Both the position numbers and the translations under genes were made by a program. The notes beneath the pieces are model-generated. The model was not told the DNA's origin. It saw nothing but the letters and a program-made list of their open reading frames with translations, and ran no database searches. 64,000 nt of DNA from NCBI GenBank assembly GCA_944548615.1, contig OX155960.1, forward strand, positions 32,528,919 through 32,592,918, written 5' to 3'. Below, piece after piece: positions 1 through 11,001 of the stretch; position 1 is the first letter of the stretch; each line of letters opens with the position of its first letter. This DNA comes from Micropterix aruncella. Its lineage: Eukaryota > Arthropoda > Insecta > Lepidoptera > Micropterigidae.

Positions 1-904
1 GACATTGTAAAAATGAAAACAGGGTTTTATTTCTATCTCGACTTCATCCCGCTACCTTTATTGACGGTTGCCAAGTGTGGGTCATAGTGGGGGAAAATAG
101 CATAAACACCAACTACATAATAGAAGTATTAAAATTATCGTAATACCGGACAGAAAAAAATACCGCAGTCGTTATAACTGCCCGGGTGGTGGATGGTTGG
201 CTTCTATCTCCATCCACCATTTTGGAGTATATAAAAAAGAGAATTTATAAATTATCACTAAAGTTATTGTTATTATTCAATCACACACATAAGTGAATAT
301 AAAGTACCACGATACTGTATGCATATTCCCGCATAGATAGGTACATTGACATCGGGTCGATCAGCCTCCTCCTAATATCGCAAACCAATGCAGCAGAATA
401 ACGGTAGGCGTTCGCCTAATTTAAATGAAATTGTATCAAGGAGCGACATAGCTCAGTCGCAGACGTACTTTCACGTTATTCTTGTGTCTGCTTTCGAAAC
501 GCAAGTCTGACTTTTAATATGCAATCGGAGATTAGAAATATGCGCTCACATCCGATATGCCCGACAATGGCACGGCGAACTTTTTGCCGCACAAAATGCC
601 CGATACTGAGATGCTATCGCGGTACAAATACCAGAGCAAGCCGCGCGGCCCGTCCAGACTTTACTCTAGGGATGGCGATTAAAGAAATTGCAATCGAATC
701 GATTTTAGATTGTGGCGCTTCGTGCAAAATGTAGCTTTGGAAATCAGTACACGTGGATAGCTGGGAGAGCGGAATGTTTGCTGAATTTTGCAGAATTTGC
801 AGTATCGGAGCATGGCGAGTTGCATATTTCAGTACATTAACCCCAGTAAAGAAGATTTGCAGGATCAGAAAAAATCCTGGGCTAAATAAATTCAAAGTAT
901 TTTT
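1..904. other. no gene recognised
   Basis: AT-rich sequence with many stops in all frames. The short open frames at 519-895 overlap each other on opposite strands and carry no recognisable motif. Nothing else stands out here. Confidence 0.4.
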
Positions 905-1515
905 TTTAAAAACAAGCTTTACTTTTCACCAGAGAATTTCAGAGGCAATCTCCCGGCTTCATCTGCAGACCCTCGTTATCATGTGTAATGGAAAGTATTC
1001 ATAACAACAAAACAAACGAGCCCAAACTCGACTATCTTAGAACTTTCCATCAAGAAGTTCCAGTGGCAATCTCCCGGCTCAATATTCAGACCCTCAAGTA
1101 AAGTAGTACTCAAGACAACAAAACAAACGAGCCCAAACTCGACTATCTTAGCACTTTTCATCAGGGAGTTCCAGTGGCAATCTTCCGACTACATCTTCAG
1201 ACCCTCGTCATCAATAGATAGTACTCAAGACAACAAAACAAACAAGCACAGACTCTACTATCTTAGCACTTTCCATTAGGGAGTTCCAGTGGCAACCTTC
1301 AGGCTCCATCTTCACACCCTCGTAATCATGTGTAATATAAAGTACTCATGATAACAAAACACACTAGCCCAAATCCGACTGCCCTACCATTTGCCATCAG
1401 GAAGTTCCAGTCTCTACATTCCAACTCCCTCATTAAATCAGCTGGATGGTACCATTTGTATTGTCACCTAACTTATTGTCACCTATCTATTGCATTGTCA
1501 CCTAACTTACCTAAG
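905..1515 (+). repeat. tandem repeat, ~111-121 bp unit, about 4.5 copies
   Basis: The start AAAACAAAC recurs at 1009, 1120, 1235 and 1356, giving units of 111, 115 and 121 bp. A partial unit lies before the first and a decayed one after the last. Each unit carries AGTTCCAGTGGCAATCT and CAGACCCTC. The divergence between units shows an old array. It runs straight into a LINE-like tail, so it may be the repeated 3' untranslated region of a CR1-like retrotransposon; that link is inference. The reverse-strand open frame at 979-1161 simply reads across two units. Confidence 0.8.
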
Positions 1516-1630
1516 AATGCCAAATTTCAGCTCAATCGGATACCAGCAAGAGGTTGAAAAATGGTTTGCAAATTTTGAAACGGACAACTTACATACGAAC
1601 CTTGCAAGTTAATAAAAGCTTGTAAAAATT
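1516..1630 (+). mobile_element. LINE-like 3' tail (CR1 type suspected)
   Basis: The segment contains TTTCAGCTCAATCGGATACC followed by AAGAGGTTGAAAAATGG and TTTGCAAATTTTGAA. This wording is common in 3' untranslated tails of CR1-like retrotransposons in insects, as I remember them. No coding part is attached. The clade is not proven. Confidence 0.4.
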
Positions 1631-2734
1631 ACTATGTACAAGAATAAGAGATATATGGAAGTATAACTCATATAATCATCAATCAGTAGTTATCACTTAT
1701 AAGTAACTCAGTTATGTCCTTTATTACAGGAAATATACAAACAAGGTACCTATTTCAAAAACTGAGCCATCAAAAACCAGCCCTATCCAGGCTCAATTAC
1801 ACCAATCCTCTATGGATTTATTGATATTTTATTTTCTATCGAAGGTTTTAATAATCAAGCCATGTAGGTTGGTTGACTGGACGAGGTTTACCTGTAATTC
1901 TTTGATAGTTTTATAATTTAGTCCAAATCAAACGAATTGTCATTAATCGAGATATTAGTGTGCTTAAGTATTTGTAACCAATTTGCATTCATCGTATGTA
2001 AATTAAAGAAATTATGAGTCATTGGAATTCAATTAGGGATGTGATGATATACTATTGTCAATATAGGGGCTGTCAAGTAAGCTGATATACACGATAATAT
2101 CACTTAATGAATCTATATCAACTGTTGAAGTTCAGTCATTCGATATTGTGGCTATTTCTGACAGCTGACAAGTATTATGCAGTATCATGTATCATATCTG
2201 CGACACAAAATATCTAATTAATAGGAGTCCTTCAACGTGTGTCAGATGCGTCAGATGCTTGTCAGATTCTTGTCTGGTTTTTTAAGCAAAACCATGTTCA
2301 TTTAAAGGATATCTACGCTTATTGGCTCTCGGAATTTCAAAATAACCACAAGCAACTAAGGTTTTTGAATTTCGTTTTTCCAATAAATTTTTTGTTTTTA
2401 AATAGAATTTCAAATATTTGTGGCTTTTTTCAAGAAGTTTAATTTAATTTGAATATAAATGTTCGTCTTCCAATGAACCTAAATATCCTGCAAGTGTCCA
2501 TACTTAATTTAAAATATCCGGAGAATATTGAATAACGACGTTGAAAAAAAAATTGATGCTCTAAAAACATGGTTTTGAAAATGTATTCAAGATGGATACA
2601 TGTGGCCATTTTATCAGTTTTGGATATTATACCCACGTGTATCAAACGCAGATAGGTACATTAGCGCAACATGGCAACAACTTATTATAATAATAATTTT
2701 ATAATGAAATTATTGTTGAATACAATAAATGTAA
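1631..2734. other. no gene recognised
   Basis: AT-rich DNA with short non-descript frames only, such as those at 2239-2442 and 2439-2645. The stretch before the piggyBac remnant contains short TAATAATAAT runs. No terminal repeat for that remnant was found here. Confidence 0.35.
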
Positions 2735-2971
2735 GGCCTGGTGGACCAGATGAAAGCATATGGAACATCGTTGAGACGAGGAATAAAATGGTACCGAAAA
2801 TTAGCAATAGAACTGCTAGCGAGTACAGCTTACTAAATGCCTAGTCTTCGCCTTGCGACTACACACGCGACGCAAAGTAAATTTAGATGTGTAACGTGTG
2901 AAAAATATTATTGCTTGTCTTGTTTTTTTTTAAGTTCACAAATGTTTTATAGCTTGAAATATTATTGCTAA
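2735..2971 (+). pseudogene. piggyBac-like transposase, C-terminal remnant
   Basis: The frame beginning at 2735 reads GLVDQMKAYGTSLRRG and then IKWYRKLAIELLASTAY. This resembles the GVD..DQ...Y block, the conserved tryptophan and the helical stretch near the C-terminal end of piggyBac (PGBD) transposases. After one in-frame stop it continues into CVTCEKYYCLSC, a C-x2-C and C-x2-C pattern like the cysteine-rich DNA-binding tail of the family. The spacer between the two blocks is shorter than I would expect, so there is probably an internal deletion. The catalytic aspartates lie upstream in intact family members and are absent here. No TTAA-flanked terminal repeats were found. The remnant is not functional. 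Confidence 0.6.
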
Positions 2972-4042
2972 CTTAGGACTACGTGTACGTTTTTATTTTA
3001 TATATTAATTACCTCACAATTTTCATCCTTTTGCAATAAACTATTTTTTTCTAACAAAACCTTTTTTTTATATGTACCTACCTTTATTTGTATGTACTTA
3101 ATTAGAAATTCCTGCGAAGAAAAAAAACAGAAACAAAATCCGCAGGAATCCATCGGAATTTGGGTACCCCAGACCACTATATAAAAGATCCTATACCAAT
3201 AGGTGCAAAGCCTGCATCAAACGCGGATACATACGGCTAGAAATAAAAAAACCAGTTTGTATCCATAGTGGGAAACGTGTAGCCCCTGAAACATTGTGCC
3301 TCATGTATCCATGTTGGATATATACGGCATTCAACGTGTTAACGGTCGGATATCTTAGCCTGATGGCGGATTAGCGGATGTGGTTTTGCAACTTACACAC
3401 TTGTAGCCTTATTTGCAACAGTATTCTCCTAAAGATATCAGTCGCAGAAGCAATTCCTTTGCGACAAACTACCTAAAACCTGCATCAATGGATACGGCTC
3501 ACCCCCGTAAAGGGTCGAGTGTCAACTAAAGCGAATATAGGCCTTTTGCGGACGCACGTCAATTGCGATAAAACTTAACAGTGAAACAAGGTTAAGGATA
3601 CTCGTTGGGCACTCATGATAGCCTAACTCATGAATCCAAGCAGTATTTTAGGTCTTTTCAAAAAACGATTATAAGGTTTTAAATATCTTCTGTATTTTTT
3701 ATAGCAATCCAGGCTTAGGAATCGGCATATCTCGTGGATTATATGAGAAATATAATCATAACTTATATTTGACTCCACGCATTTAATCACATAACATTAA
3801 CTATGGCTTTCCTTGTGTTTTTCAGTCTTTATAAGGTGTGTTTAAGAATTAAAGGGGGTTTTTATAGACACAAACAAAATTAATCACACCCGGGAAGAAA
3901 AAAAATAACGAAAGACTTTCGGTTTTCTATCGGTTTGATTTGGATTGCAGTTTAAACGACGGAGTAGCAGCAAAGAAGGCCCGAATTCGGAATTTCGGAG
4001 AGGCGCACACGCGAGGGTTGAGACACTTGAAATAATTGTCTG
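2972..4042. other. no gene recognised
   Basis: AT-rich DNA. Near 3210 and 3310 are short pieces similar to the ends of the 16.5-kb foldback (ATCAAACGCGGATAC), so part of this region may be old element debris. No coding signal was recognised. Confidence 0.35.
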
Positions 4043-4429
4043 TTTTTACACGACTGCCTAAAAAAAAGAAGTGTAATGTGTTCAGGGTTCATCTTTGTAT
4101 GTTTCTTTATTCAACCATAACTTCTAAACGCTTGAACCGATTTAGAAGTGTGTGGTATTTATAGACTCGTTATGTAATCCTGAGTGTCATAAGGTACCTT
4201 AACTGACCAAATATCAATTAAGTAGTCATCTAAATGTCAAAATGTCAATAAATTTACATAAATATATCGTGGTTAGTCTCAAATGAAAGGTCTGATTGAG
4301 TACATTCCGGAAATATATATCTATCTATATGGATAAATACATAACCACAAATATTTCATTAAAAAAACCGTAATAAAGGTAATTATAAATACAATAGTTC
4401 ACTGCCTGTAACGGCAGTCGTGTTTTTTA
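4043..4429 (+). mobile_element. short inverted-repeat element, family F1, copy 1
   Basis: The left end carries ACACGACTGCC (4048-4058) and the right end GGCAGTCGTGT (4413-4423), an exact 11-bp inverted pair flanked by T-runs on the right and a T-run before the left. Between them lies the phrase AACTTCTAAACGCTTGAACC. A second copy lies in the opposite orientation at 21144-21535 with the same ends and interior. There is no coding capacity, so it is non-autonomous. Superfamily unknown; target duplication not resolved. Confidence 0.6.
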
Positions 4430-5214
4430 TTCTTTTTGATATATTTACTTGTGTCAGCTCATTATTTCTTTTGTAAATCATCGTAGGTAGGCGAAATTCG
4501 TAAATTAGGAGATAAAAGAAAAGTTATCTAAAATTGAAGAATGAATTGAACATAAGGTCTGAAACTGGACTGGATTACATGTCAAGATTATGATTATGAT
4601 TACAAGGGATTAAGCAGGTTTTGCATCTGATATCTCAGATAAAATTCGATTATCAGCAATCGAGTGTCGATTTATTACTATTCTTATATATTGGCAGTTA
4701 GGATGTGAACCATCAAGTGGCTTTTATGTTGGAATGTCCGTGCGCTAACCGGATTTTCGTTGACATCGCGCTGCCTATCGATTCTCCCAGTGGATTGAGT
4801 GGATAGCTTTTTCGGCTACTTAATATGCACTGAACAAACGCCGTGAATTATATCGCCTATAACTAAACGGTGTTCTTTTGAAATCTCGGCGTGTTCCGTG
4901 TTTCATTAATGGAATCTTCTGATATTCGATTTGAAATCACTTTAGAGGCGGTTGAACAATCAGAAACAAGCATGATTAGTTAGAATGAATAAATATTTCG
5001 TTCCTTGGTTTTATCATACTATGTAAATATCTTTCAAATACGTATACTAGCTATTATGATTTTAGTGTTAAACGTGTCATTTTATTTTATTACAATAGAT
5101 GTTTGGATCACTCGTTACGCTCGTGATAAACCTATTTGGACAAAATAAAATAATTTTTGACATGCACAATATACACATTTTTTTCTGCAACCACTATTTT
5201 AAATTCTTATAATA
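4430..5214. other. no gene recognised
   Basis: AT-rich flank between F1 and the mariner element. No coding or RNA signal was seen. Confidence 0.35.
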
Positions 5215-6474
5215 TTAGATTTTTGAATTGAAAACTTAGACTATTTTGTGATATTTAACATTTATTTCGAAGCAAATAGCATTTCATTTAATGTATTGTT
5301 CATCGCTAGCTTTGACGTTCTCCCATCTTTCTGGCAAGAGACAGATTCCCCGGCGGAAGAAGTCTTGGAGGACGAATCCAGCCATTTTTCAATATCCTCG
5401 AAAGACTGGAAGCGCTCCTCGGAAAGGCCATGGGTCATAGACCGGAACAAATAATAGTCGGATGGCGCAATATCTCGGGGGTACGGCGAGTGAGGTAGGA
5501 TGTCCCAGCGAAGCGTTTCCAGGAAGTTCTTGACTTGCATCGCGACGTGTGGTCGAGCATGGTCATGCTGGAAAATTACCTTATCGTGCCTTTTAGAGTA
5601 TTCCGGCCGTTTTATCTTCACAGCATCGCTCAAATTCTTGAGCTGAGCTCGATAGCGATCGCCCGTGATGGTTTCTCCCGGTTTCAGCAGCTCGTAATAG
5701 ATGACACCCTTTTGTTCCCACCAAATGCAAAGCATTACCTTGGATCCGTGGATGTCTCTCTTCGGCGTGGCTGTTGAGGTCGATGGAAGTGATTCACCGG
5801 GGAACGAGCGATATTTATTGCGTTTGGGGTTCTCGTAAAAGATCCAATTTTCGTCGCTGGTGATTATTCGGTGGAGAAAACCTTTTCTTTTTTGACGGCG
5901 AAGGAGCATTTCACAAGTCATGAAACGTCTTTCGATGTCTCTTGGCTTCAACTCGTGAGGAACCAAATGCTTTTCCTTTTTTATGATTCTCATAGAATTT
6001 AAACGTCTCGAAACGGTCGAGGGATAAACATTAAGCACTTCACTCATCTTTGCCAGCGTCAGACTCGAATCTTCATGGAGTATGGACTCCAATTCGGCTT
6101 CTTCAATTTTTTGCTCCTGGTCTGGGCGCTCTTTGTCTTGCACGTAGAAGTCACCACTTTTGAATCGGAGAAACCAAGTCTCAACAGTCCTTTCTGTCGG
6201 AGTAAATTCCCCGTAAGCCTCCAGCAGCAAAGTATGACATTCTGCGGCAGTTTTCTTAAGATGAAAGCAGAAGAGCATTGCTTCCCGCCAAGTGTTCGAC
6301 ATCTTCGAAGCTAACAAAATTACCGCTGTTGACACTTCAACGAAATGACACAGACTGATAATTGAAGCCTAATGATGACGCTTTGACATGAATTATTTTG
6401 CAATTTGGTAAATGACTAGAAATATAAGTTACGGTATTTCTTAGGAAATCGAAGTTTTCAAGGCAAGGTCCTAA
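5215..6474 (-). mobile_element. mariner element, near-complete, 1260 bp
   Basis: The two ends match as inverted repeats at about 20 of 29 positions: 5215-5243 begins TTAG and holds TTGAAAACTT, and the reverse complement of 6446-6474 does the same. The flanking dinucleotide is TA on both sides (5213-5214 and 6475-6476), the target duplication of the Tc1/mariner superfamily. The ~1.26-kb length and one central gene fit a single-gene mariner. The two ends have diverged from each other and the gene has a frameshift, so this is an old insertion. Confidence 0.9.
5262..6335 (-). CDS. mariner transposase (DD34D), C-terminus frameshifted
   Basis: A cut-and-paste transposase of the mariner family, acting in the nucleus on its own terminal repeats. 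The N-terminal third has helix-turn-helix character; ERTVETWFLRFKSGD and STVSRRLNSM are typical blocks. The catalytic triad is D161 (ITSDENW), D258 (FQHDHARPHVA) and D293 (IAPSDYYLF), with exactly 34 residues between the last two. The family usually has HDNARPH and YSPD; here they read HDHARPH and YPRD. After WLD (residue 320) the frame is wrong: the expected block FFRRGICLLPERWENV lies in another frame and ends at a TGA at 5284-5286. Met12 (MSNTW) is an equally good start, since family members usually begin close to that point. A complete reading frame would be about 345-350 codons. Probably inactive because of the frameshift. Confidence 0.9.
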   Translation of the reverse strand: MSTAVILLASKMSNTWREAMLFCFHLKKTAAECHTLLLEAYGEFTPTERTVETWFLRFKSGDFYVQDKERPDQEQKIEEAELESILHEDSSLTLAKMSEVLNVYPSTVSRRLNSMRIIKKEKHLVPHELKPRDIERRFMTCEMLLRRQKRKGFLHRIITSDENWIFYENPKRNKYRSFPGESLPSTSTATPKRDIHGSKVMLCIWWEQKGVIYYELLKPGETITGDRYRAQLKNLSDAVKIKRPEYSKRHDKVIFQHDHARPHVAMQVKNFLETLRWDILPHSPYPRDIAPSDYYLFRSMTHGLSEERFQSFEDIEKWLDSSSKTSSAGESVSCQKDGRTSKLAMNNTLNEMLFASK

Positions 6475-7018
6475 TATTATATAATAACCTCCAATTCATA
6501 CAGCAACTATTGTTTGCTTTGTCGTCAGTTACAGTAAATAAACGTTTTTCTTTGGTAGTTTTGTGCGAGTCGGGTTATTTTAATTTGTTTTTTTTTTATA
6601 GAAACCGATGTAAATGATTCAAAGTATACGATCAATGAGATCGCCAATTGAATTACTACCAAATAAATCCAGTGCACAATACAAAATATTGTACAAACGT
6701 TTTATGAATTGATGCTTCTGAAGTTTTCCTGCAATTATAGTTCTGGCATAATATAGTTCTGGCATACTTACTTTCCAGAAAAATCGAAGGATGGAAAAAT
6801 ATAAATACTTCTTTGAAAACTAGAAGAATAATATTGCGTGAAAAATTCTGGTAATTCTGATGAATACATTTGTTTTCACTTCAGTGACATATAAATATAT
6901 AGACTGTATGGGCTCTCGGCCGTTAGCAGCTATGCCGCGAAAAATAAGCGACCTCACCACCGACTCACAATGAGATGCGAGCGATTGGTCATTTCCGAGG
7001 CCTCCGTGTTCCCGGGGT
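6475..7018. other. no gene recognised
   Basis: Downstream flank of the mariner. AT-rich, with a short duplicated TATAGTTCTGGCATA at about 6740-6770. No gene signal. Confidence 0.35.
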
Positions 7019-7172
7019 GGAATGACGCGTCGGTGAGGTGGAGTTGTGTAGTTGTGGAGCCAAAGAAAGGAGCCAGCTCTTCGGAATGGAATGACTCGTC
7101 GGTTTGGGTGGGTGTTAGAACCAAGGGAGTAGCCGGCTCCTCGGAACTTAAAATAGAATGGCTAGTCGGCGC
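7019..7172 (+). repeat. degenerate tandem repeat, ~67-70 bp, three units
   Basis: GGAATGACGCGTCGGT (about 7019), GGAATGACTCGTCGGT (about 7086) and GAATGGCTAGTCGGCG (about 7156) start three related units, and the first two end in a similar AGC-GGCTC phrase. The patch is GC-richer than its surroundings and is open on both strands (6954-7251), which explains the two overlapping ~92-codon frames. Neither shows a known domain. Confidence 0.5.
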
Positions 7173-8784
7173 GATATTTGTCGGGTTCAAATTCGGAGTA
7201 GTTCCCGCCATTTTGAATCTGCTCTTTACCAATGGAATGGGCTCTAATTAGGAGCCGGAATGACCTCTCGCTAGACTCTTATGATATAATGATTTCATGC
7301 TACATAGATTTGTATGATGGTTCGATTTTTGAGGTTGGCGGTCATCTACATCTACTACATCTAAAACACTAGTTTTTTTTGCATATAATTTCCTAATACT
7401 CTCAGTAAACAGTCTAAACAGTAATTTCTCAGTTAACAGTCTAAACAGATTAAACAGTAATTTCCTAATACTCTCTACTTTACGTGAAATCATCATTTTG
7501 CTTGTTGATCCACTATTCGCTTGATGAATTCCGAATTTCGCTTGATAAACTCACTGTAATTTTATATTATTTAAAAAGAGCATTCATCTCAGTGCTCGAC
7601 GTTCGGAAGCATTTAATTTTAACGTCGGAAATAGTAATTTAAAAAAAACTATGATATCCTTAGTTGATAAACTAAGAATTTACTTCTAATCGTCGCAACT
7701 TGAGTTCGATTATTCGTAATTGTTTTTAGTACTAATGTACATATTAGTCCTAACGTACATTTTAGAATTAATGTACATATTACTTTAGTATGTTTCGAGC
7801 GAATGGGAAATTATAAAAATGAGTCGTAAACAGACTCAATGTGGGAACTGTAGTAAATATATAATATATTTTTATCAATCTGTCGGAATGAACGTGACCG
7901 CGGAGCTCCGCGACGATCCGAAGCCTTGTTTGTAAACATTTTCTTCTGGCGTTTCCGTCCTCGCTTCGACGGATGCTACCAATATAAAAAATGCATAATG
8001 CGCTCGCGGTATTGGATCTCCGCTATTGATCATTTCACTGTCAGCAGCGAAGTCTCAGTCGGATATATAACAGTAACTGGATAGGCCGCGGTCCGTGTTC
8101 CTGTCTGGTCTCTAATAATTAATAACGCTATGTTTTATTTATGGGGCGTAGTGGCTGCGCGTCGTGCGTAGCCATTGCTGTGGCTGCCACTCTCTGGATG
8201 GCATATTGGCAAAAAAAAGCGTTCGTATTTTAATGCGTTCGTGAATAAAGATGATCGCGTAGGGATAATTAAGTGTTTAATTTTATGCGGAGGAAATGGC
8301 ACGAGCCATGGTGCGTTTACGCACTTTCAATCAGATATTTTCAAAGTATTACGTTCTACAGCTAGTCTAGTGCTACCCTCAAACGACAAAACGATGCATG
8401 CAACCCATCGATATATTAGCTATATCGATGATGCAACCTGCCATAGATGAATTTGAGGGAAATACTTTAGGTAATATTTTATTTAATCTAATATATTATT
8501 TTTTTATTTTTATTTTATTTTGGAATCAAACAGAACTACATACATTACATTAAAATACATATTTAAAAGTTACAAAAATCCATTAATGCGATTCCAAATA
8601 ATAAAAGTTAACGAAATGTACGCAATATTATATTTTATCTTGTTTCCGCTGGAGAAAGGGAGGAGTTGGTATGGGAAATGATATGAAAGGAAGAGACAAT
8701 ATAGATAAAATTTATAATGAGAGGTTTTTGAGGATTCTAATATGCCCACTTTTAGGAAGTCTGTATTATAGCTATAAAAGGCTG
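7173..8784. other. no gene recognised; small repeats and a palindrome
   Basis: Near 7385-7480 a 36-bp phrase with AACAGTCTAAACAG repeats about 2.5 times. A perfect 14-bp palindrome CGCGGAGCTCCGCG lies at 7899-7912. A GC-rich stretch at 7890-8200 includes a TATAAAAAATGC motif near 7983, but I cannot tie it to a gene. At about 8407-8433, ATCGATATA and TATATCGAT form a small inverted pair. Confidence 0.35.
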
Positions 8785-9215
8785 TATACAGGTAAGTTTT
8801 TAATTTGTGACATCCTTGCAGTGTCTGAAACAGTACGACGTAGTAAGCAAGTTATAGGTTTTTTTTTGGGATAAACGAAAAAAAAAAATTTTTAATTTGT
8901 AAATTTTATTGATTAAAGAAAAGTTTGAGAAGCGTTGAGCGCGCTGCGCCATCTAGCGGTAGGTAAAACAGTGCCAATAAACACTATTAGCGATATTTTA
9001 CCTACCGCTAGATAGCGCATCGTGCTCGAAAAATTAATCTATTTTTCGAAATGAAAAAAGAACAAATTTTCAAATCTAATAATTTTATTTTTAAAAATAA
9101 TATACGATTTTAGTTTTTTCCAAAAGAATACATCAAAAGTTGCTTAGTTCGTCGTACTGATTCACCCACTGCACAGATGTCACTAGTTTAAACTCATCCT
9201 GTATAGAAATGCATT
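8785..9215. mobile_element. foldback (long inverted repeat) element, ~430 bp
   Basis: The two halves are approximate reverse complements. The outer arms share TACAGG, GTGACATC and CAGTACGACG with AAGCAA following. The innermost arms TGCGCCATCTAGCGGTAGG and CCTACCGCTAGATAGCGCA are nearly perfect around a ~26-bp loop. The transcript or single strand could form a very long hairpin. A third copy of the right arm lies near 49795-49860, and a related phrase occurs in reverse near 57776. No coding part. The moderate divergence of the outer arms shows age. Confidence 0.65.
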
Positions 9216-9862
9216 TTGCGATGCGTTGGTTTTCACCACAGGGAGAGGAAATAATCGATGTGATCGGAAGACGAAGATCGGAACATATCTTAAAGAAATA
9301 TAGCCGTATACTAGGTACATATCTATTTGTATTAATCCATTGCCTATTCATGAACCGTTAAAGTTTTGCACAAAAAATATCTCAAAAGAACTCAATGTTT
9401 TAAGGTAATTAGACAGAACTCAATGTTTTAACGTAACGTTACTAGACAGAGCAAACGTGATAAACAACCCCACAACCGGGAAAATGGATGTCCTTAAAAC
9501 TTCTTACATTAACCAATTATTGCGGAAATATACCCTAGATAAACGACCATATGAAACCAGCAACACAGAACTATAAGAGCATCTGCAGGTCTGAACTATC
9601 TCGTTCCCCGAGTTAATTCTTCATGCGCCCAAAGACAATTTAACTATATAGCCCCCAAAATTTTCAACCATCTTGTAACAACATAAAAAACATACCATTT
9701 TATTCAATAAAAACAAATAAAAATGGTTTCCTGACGACATACGTCATAGGTCGTTCAAGGACAGAGAACGAACTTCTGCAAATCATTTAAAAAAAATATT
9801 ATATCTGCATAAGTTTAGTATTATACTGCGTAACATGATATAAGATAATTAACATAAGTAAT
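9216..9862. other. no gene recognised
   Basis: AT-rich; the phrase AGAACTCAATGTTTTAA occurs twice around 9390-9430. No coding or RNA signal. Confidence 0.35.
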
Positions 9863-10180
9863 GGGCCCGATTGCGTTTTTTTGTGAATTAAAATAGCAAC
9901 TTAGGTCAACCGAACGAGACAGAGCAATACGTTAAAACGGAATATGAAATAAACTGTCATCGATTTTCCCGCACCAAACTTACCTGTCGAACTTATAGAC
10001 GCCCGAATAAGTTTCAAATCACTTCGTGCGGTTTTAGATTTAGCTGCTTTATCTTCAGTGAGTAGTTTTAATCTGTAAAAGTGACAACCGTTCATTTCAC
10101 TTTCCGCTCTGACGTACTGCTCTGTCCCGCTCACATGAACTAATTTCCGATTTTAGTTCAAGAGAAACGCAATCGAGCCC
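9863..10180. mobile_element. short inverted-repeat element, PIF-like ends, 318 bp
   Basis: It begins GGGCCCGATTGCGTTT and its right end, read in reverse, begins GGGCTCGATTGCGTTT. The three bases AAT flank both sides (9860-9862 and 10181-10183), a 3-bp target duplication. The same terminal wording ends the larger element at 21723-22614, whose duplication is TAT. GGGCC... ends and 3-bp duplications suggest PIF/Harbinger, but the usual TTA/TAA target is not exact. The 77-codon reverse frame inside has no recognisable domain. Confidence 0.75.
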
Positions 10181-10579
10181 AATGTAATATCTAATATATT
10201 ACAAAGGAATATTACTATAATATATTTAGATCGTTATATTTATATATGTGTTGATGTATGTATATGTATGTGTGTATGTGTAGTGTATATGTACCTAAGT
10301 CAATATGTATGTATGTATGTATATGTATGGGTGTATGTGTATACCTACGTCAGTTATGCTTCTCCAACCAAGTCAGACAATAAGTGATATGCCCAGATAC
10401 AGGCTATATTCAGCCTAGTTTTGTATACGCTGAGCATGGTCATGTGAATGTGGGCCGTCGTTTACTTTGCACCATTACGTGGTTATGATCATTTTAAAGT
10501 ATTTTCGCAATTTGTGGTATGTTTGAAATTAATAAAATAAATAAAATAATGACAAAACAGTGTATAAAGTTCGACATGC
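10181..10579. repeat. TATG/TGTATG microsatellite and flank
   Basis: From about 10245 to 10345 the sequence is built of GTATGTATATGTATG-type steps with interruptions. The remainder of the interval shows no gene. Confidence 0.7.
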
Positions 10580-10810
10580 ACCGGCTACGTTATGCTTTCT
10601 TGCATTGGCACGCATAGTACGTACGTCGGCGAAGAGGCCTTATAAAAACAATACGAGACGTTTGAAGGCGAAGGCGGTCGCGGCGGGCGGCTAATAAGCG
10701 ATCCACCGCCGCAAAAGTCAACAATACAACTCGACCAACTGACTGAACGCTCAAAGCGCGTGCACGGAAGAAAGTGCGTCGATCTTTTTACAATCGCATC
10801 GGTAAGGTAA
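10580..10810 (+). promoter_or_regulatory. possible promoter and non-coding first exon
   Basis: A GC-rich island in AT-rich DNA. TTATAAAAAC at about 10640 could be a TATA element, and ATCGGTAAGG at about 10797-10806 resembles a splice donor about 150 bp further on. No long open frame lies between, so it could be an untranslated first exon. An alternative is debris of an LTR or another element. No downstream exon was recognised. Confidence 0.25.
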
Positions 10811-11001
10811 ATAAAAGTCATAGATAAGGCCCTGAGAAAAACTTTGGTAAGTGTGCAATTGCGTTTCAGAAATTGATTTGGCACCAGGCCCTTGTACAGG
10901 GAGAGAACCAGGGAGATATGAACTCACCTCTTTACATATCATTATATTTTTTTTAACTCTGGACGCCTTTTTTGAACTCTGTAAGCAAAAGGGCCAAGCT
11001 A

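Noticed and set aside
905..1412. CRISPR array or coding repeats (reverse frame 979-1161)
   Set aside because: Units are ~115 bp with no unique spacers. The frame crosses two units and is interrupted beyond.
6954..7251. Overlapping ~92-codon frames on both strands
   Set aside because: Explained by a GC-rich degenerate tandem repeat; no domain.
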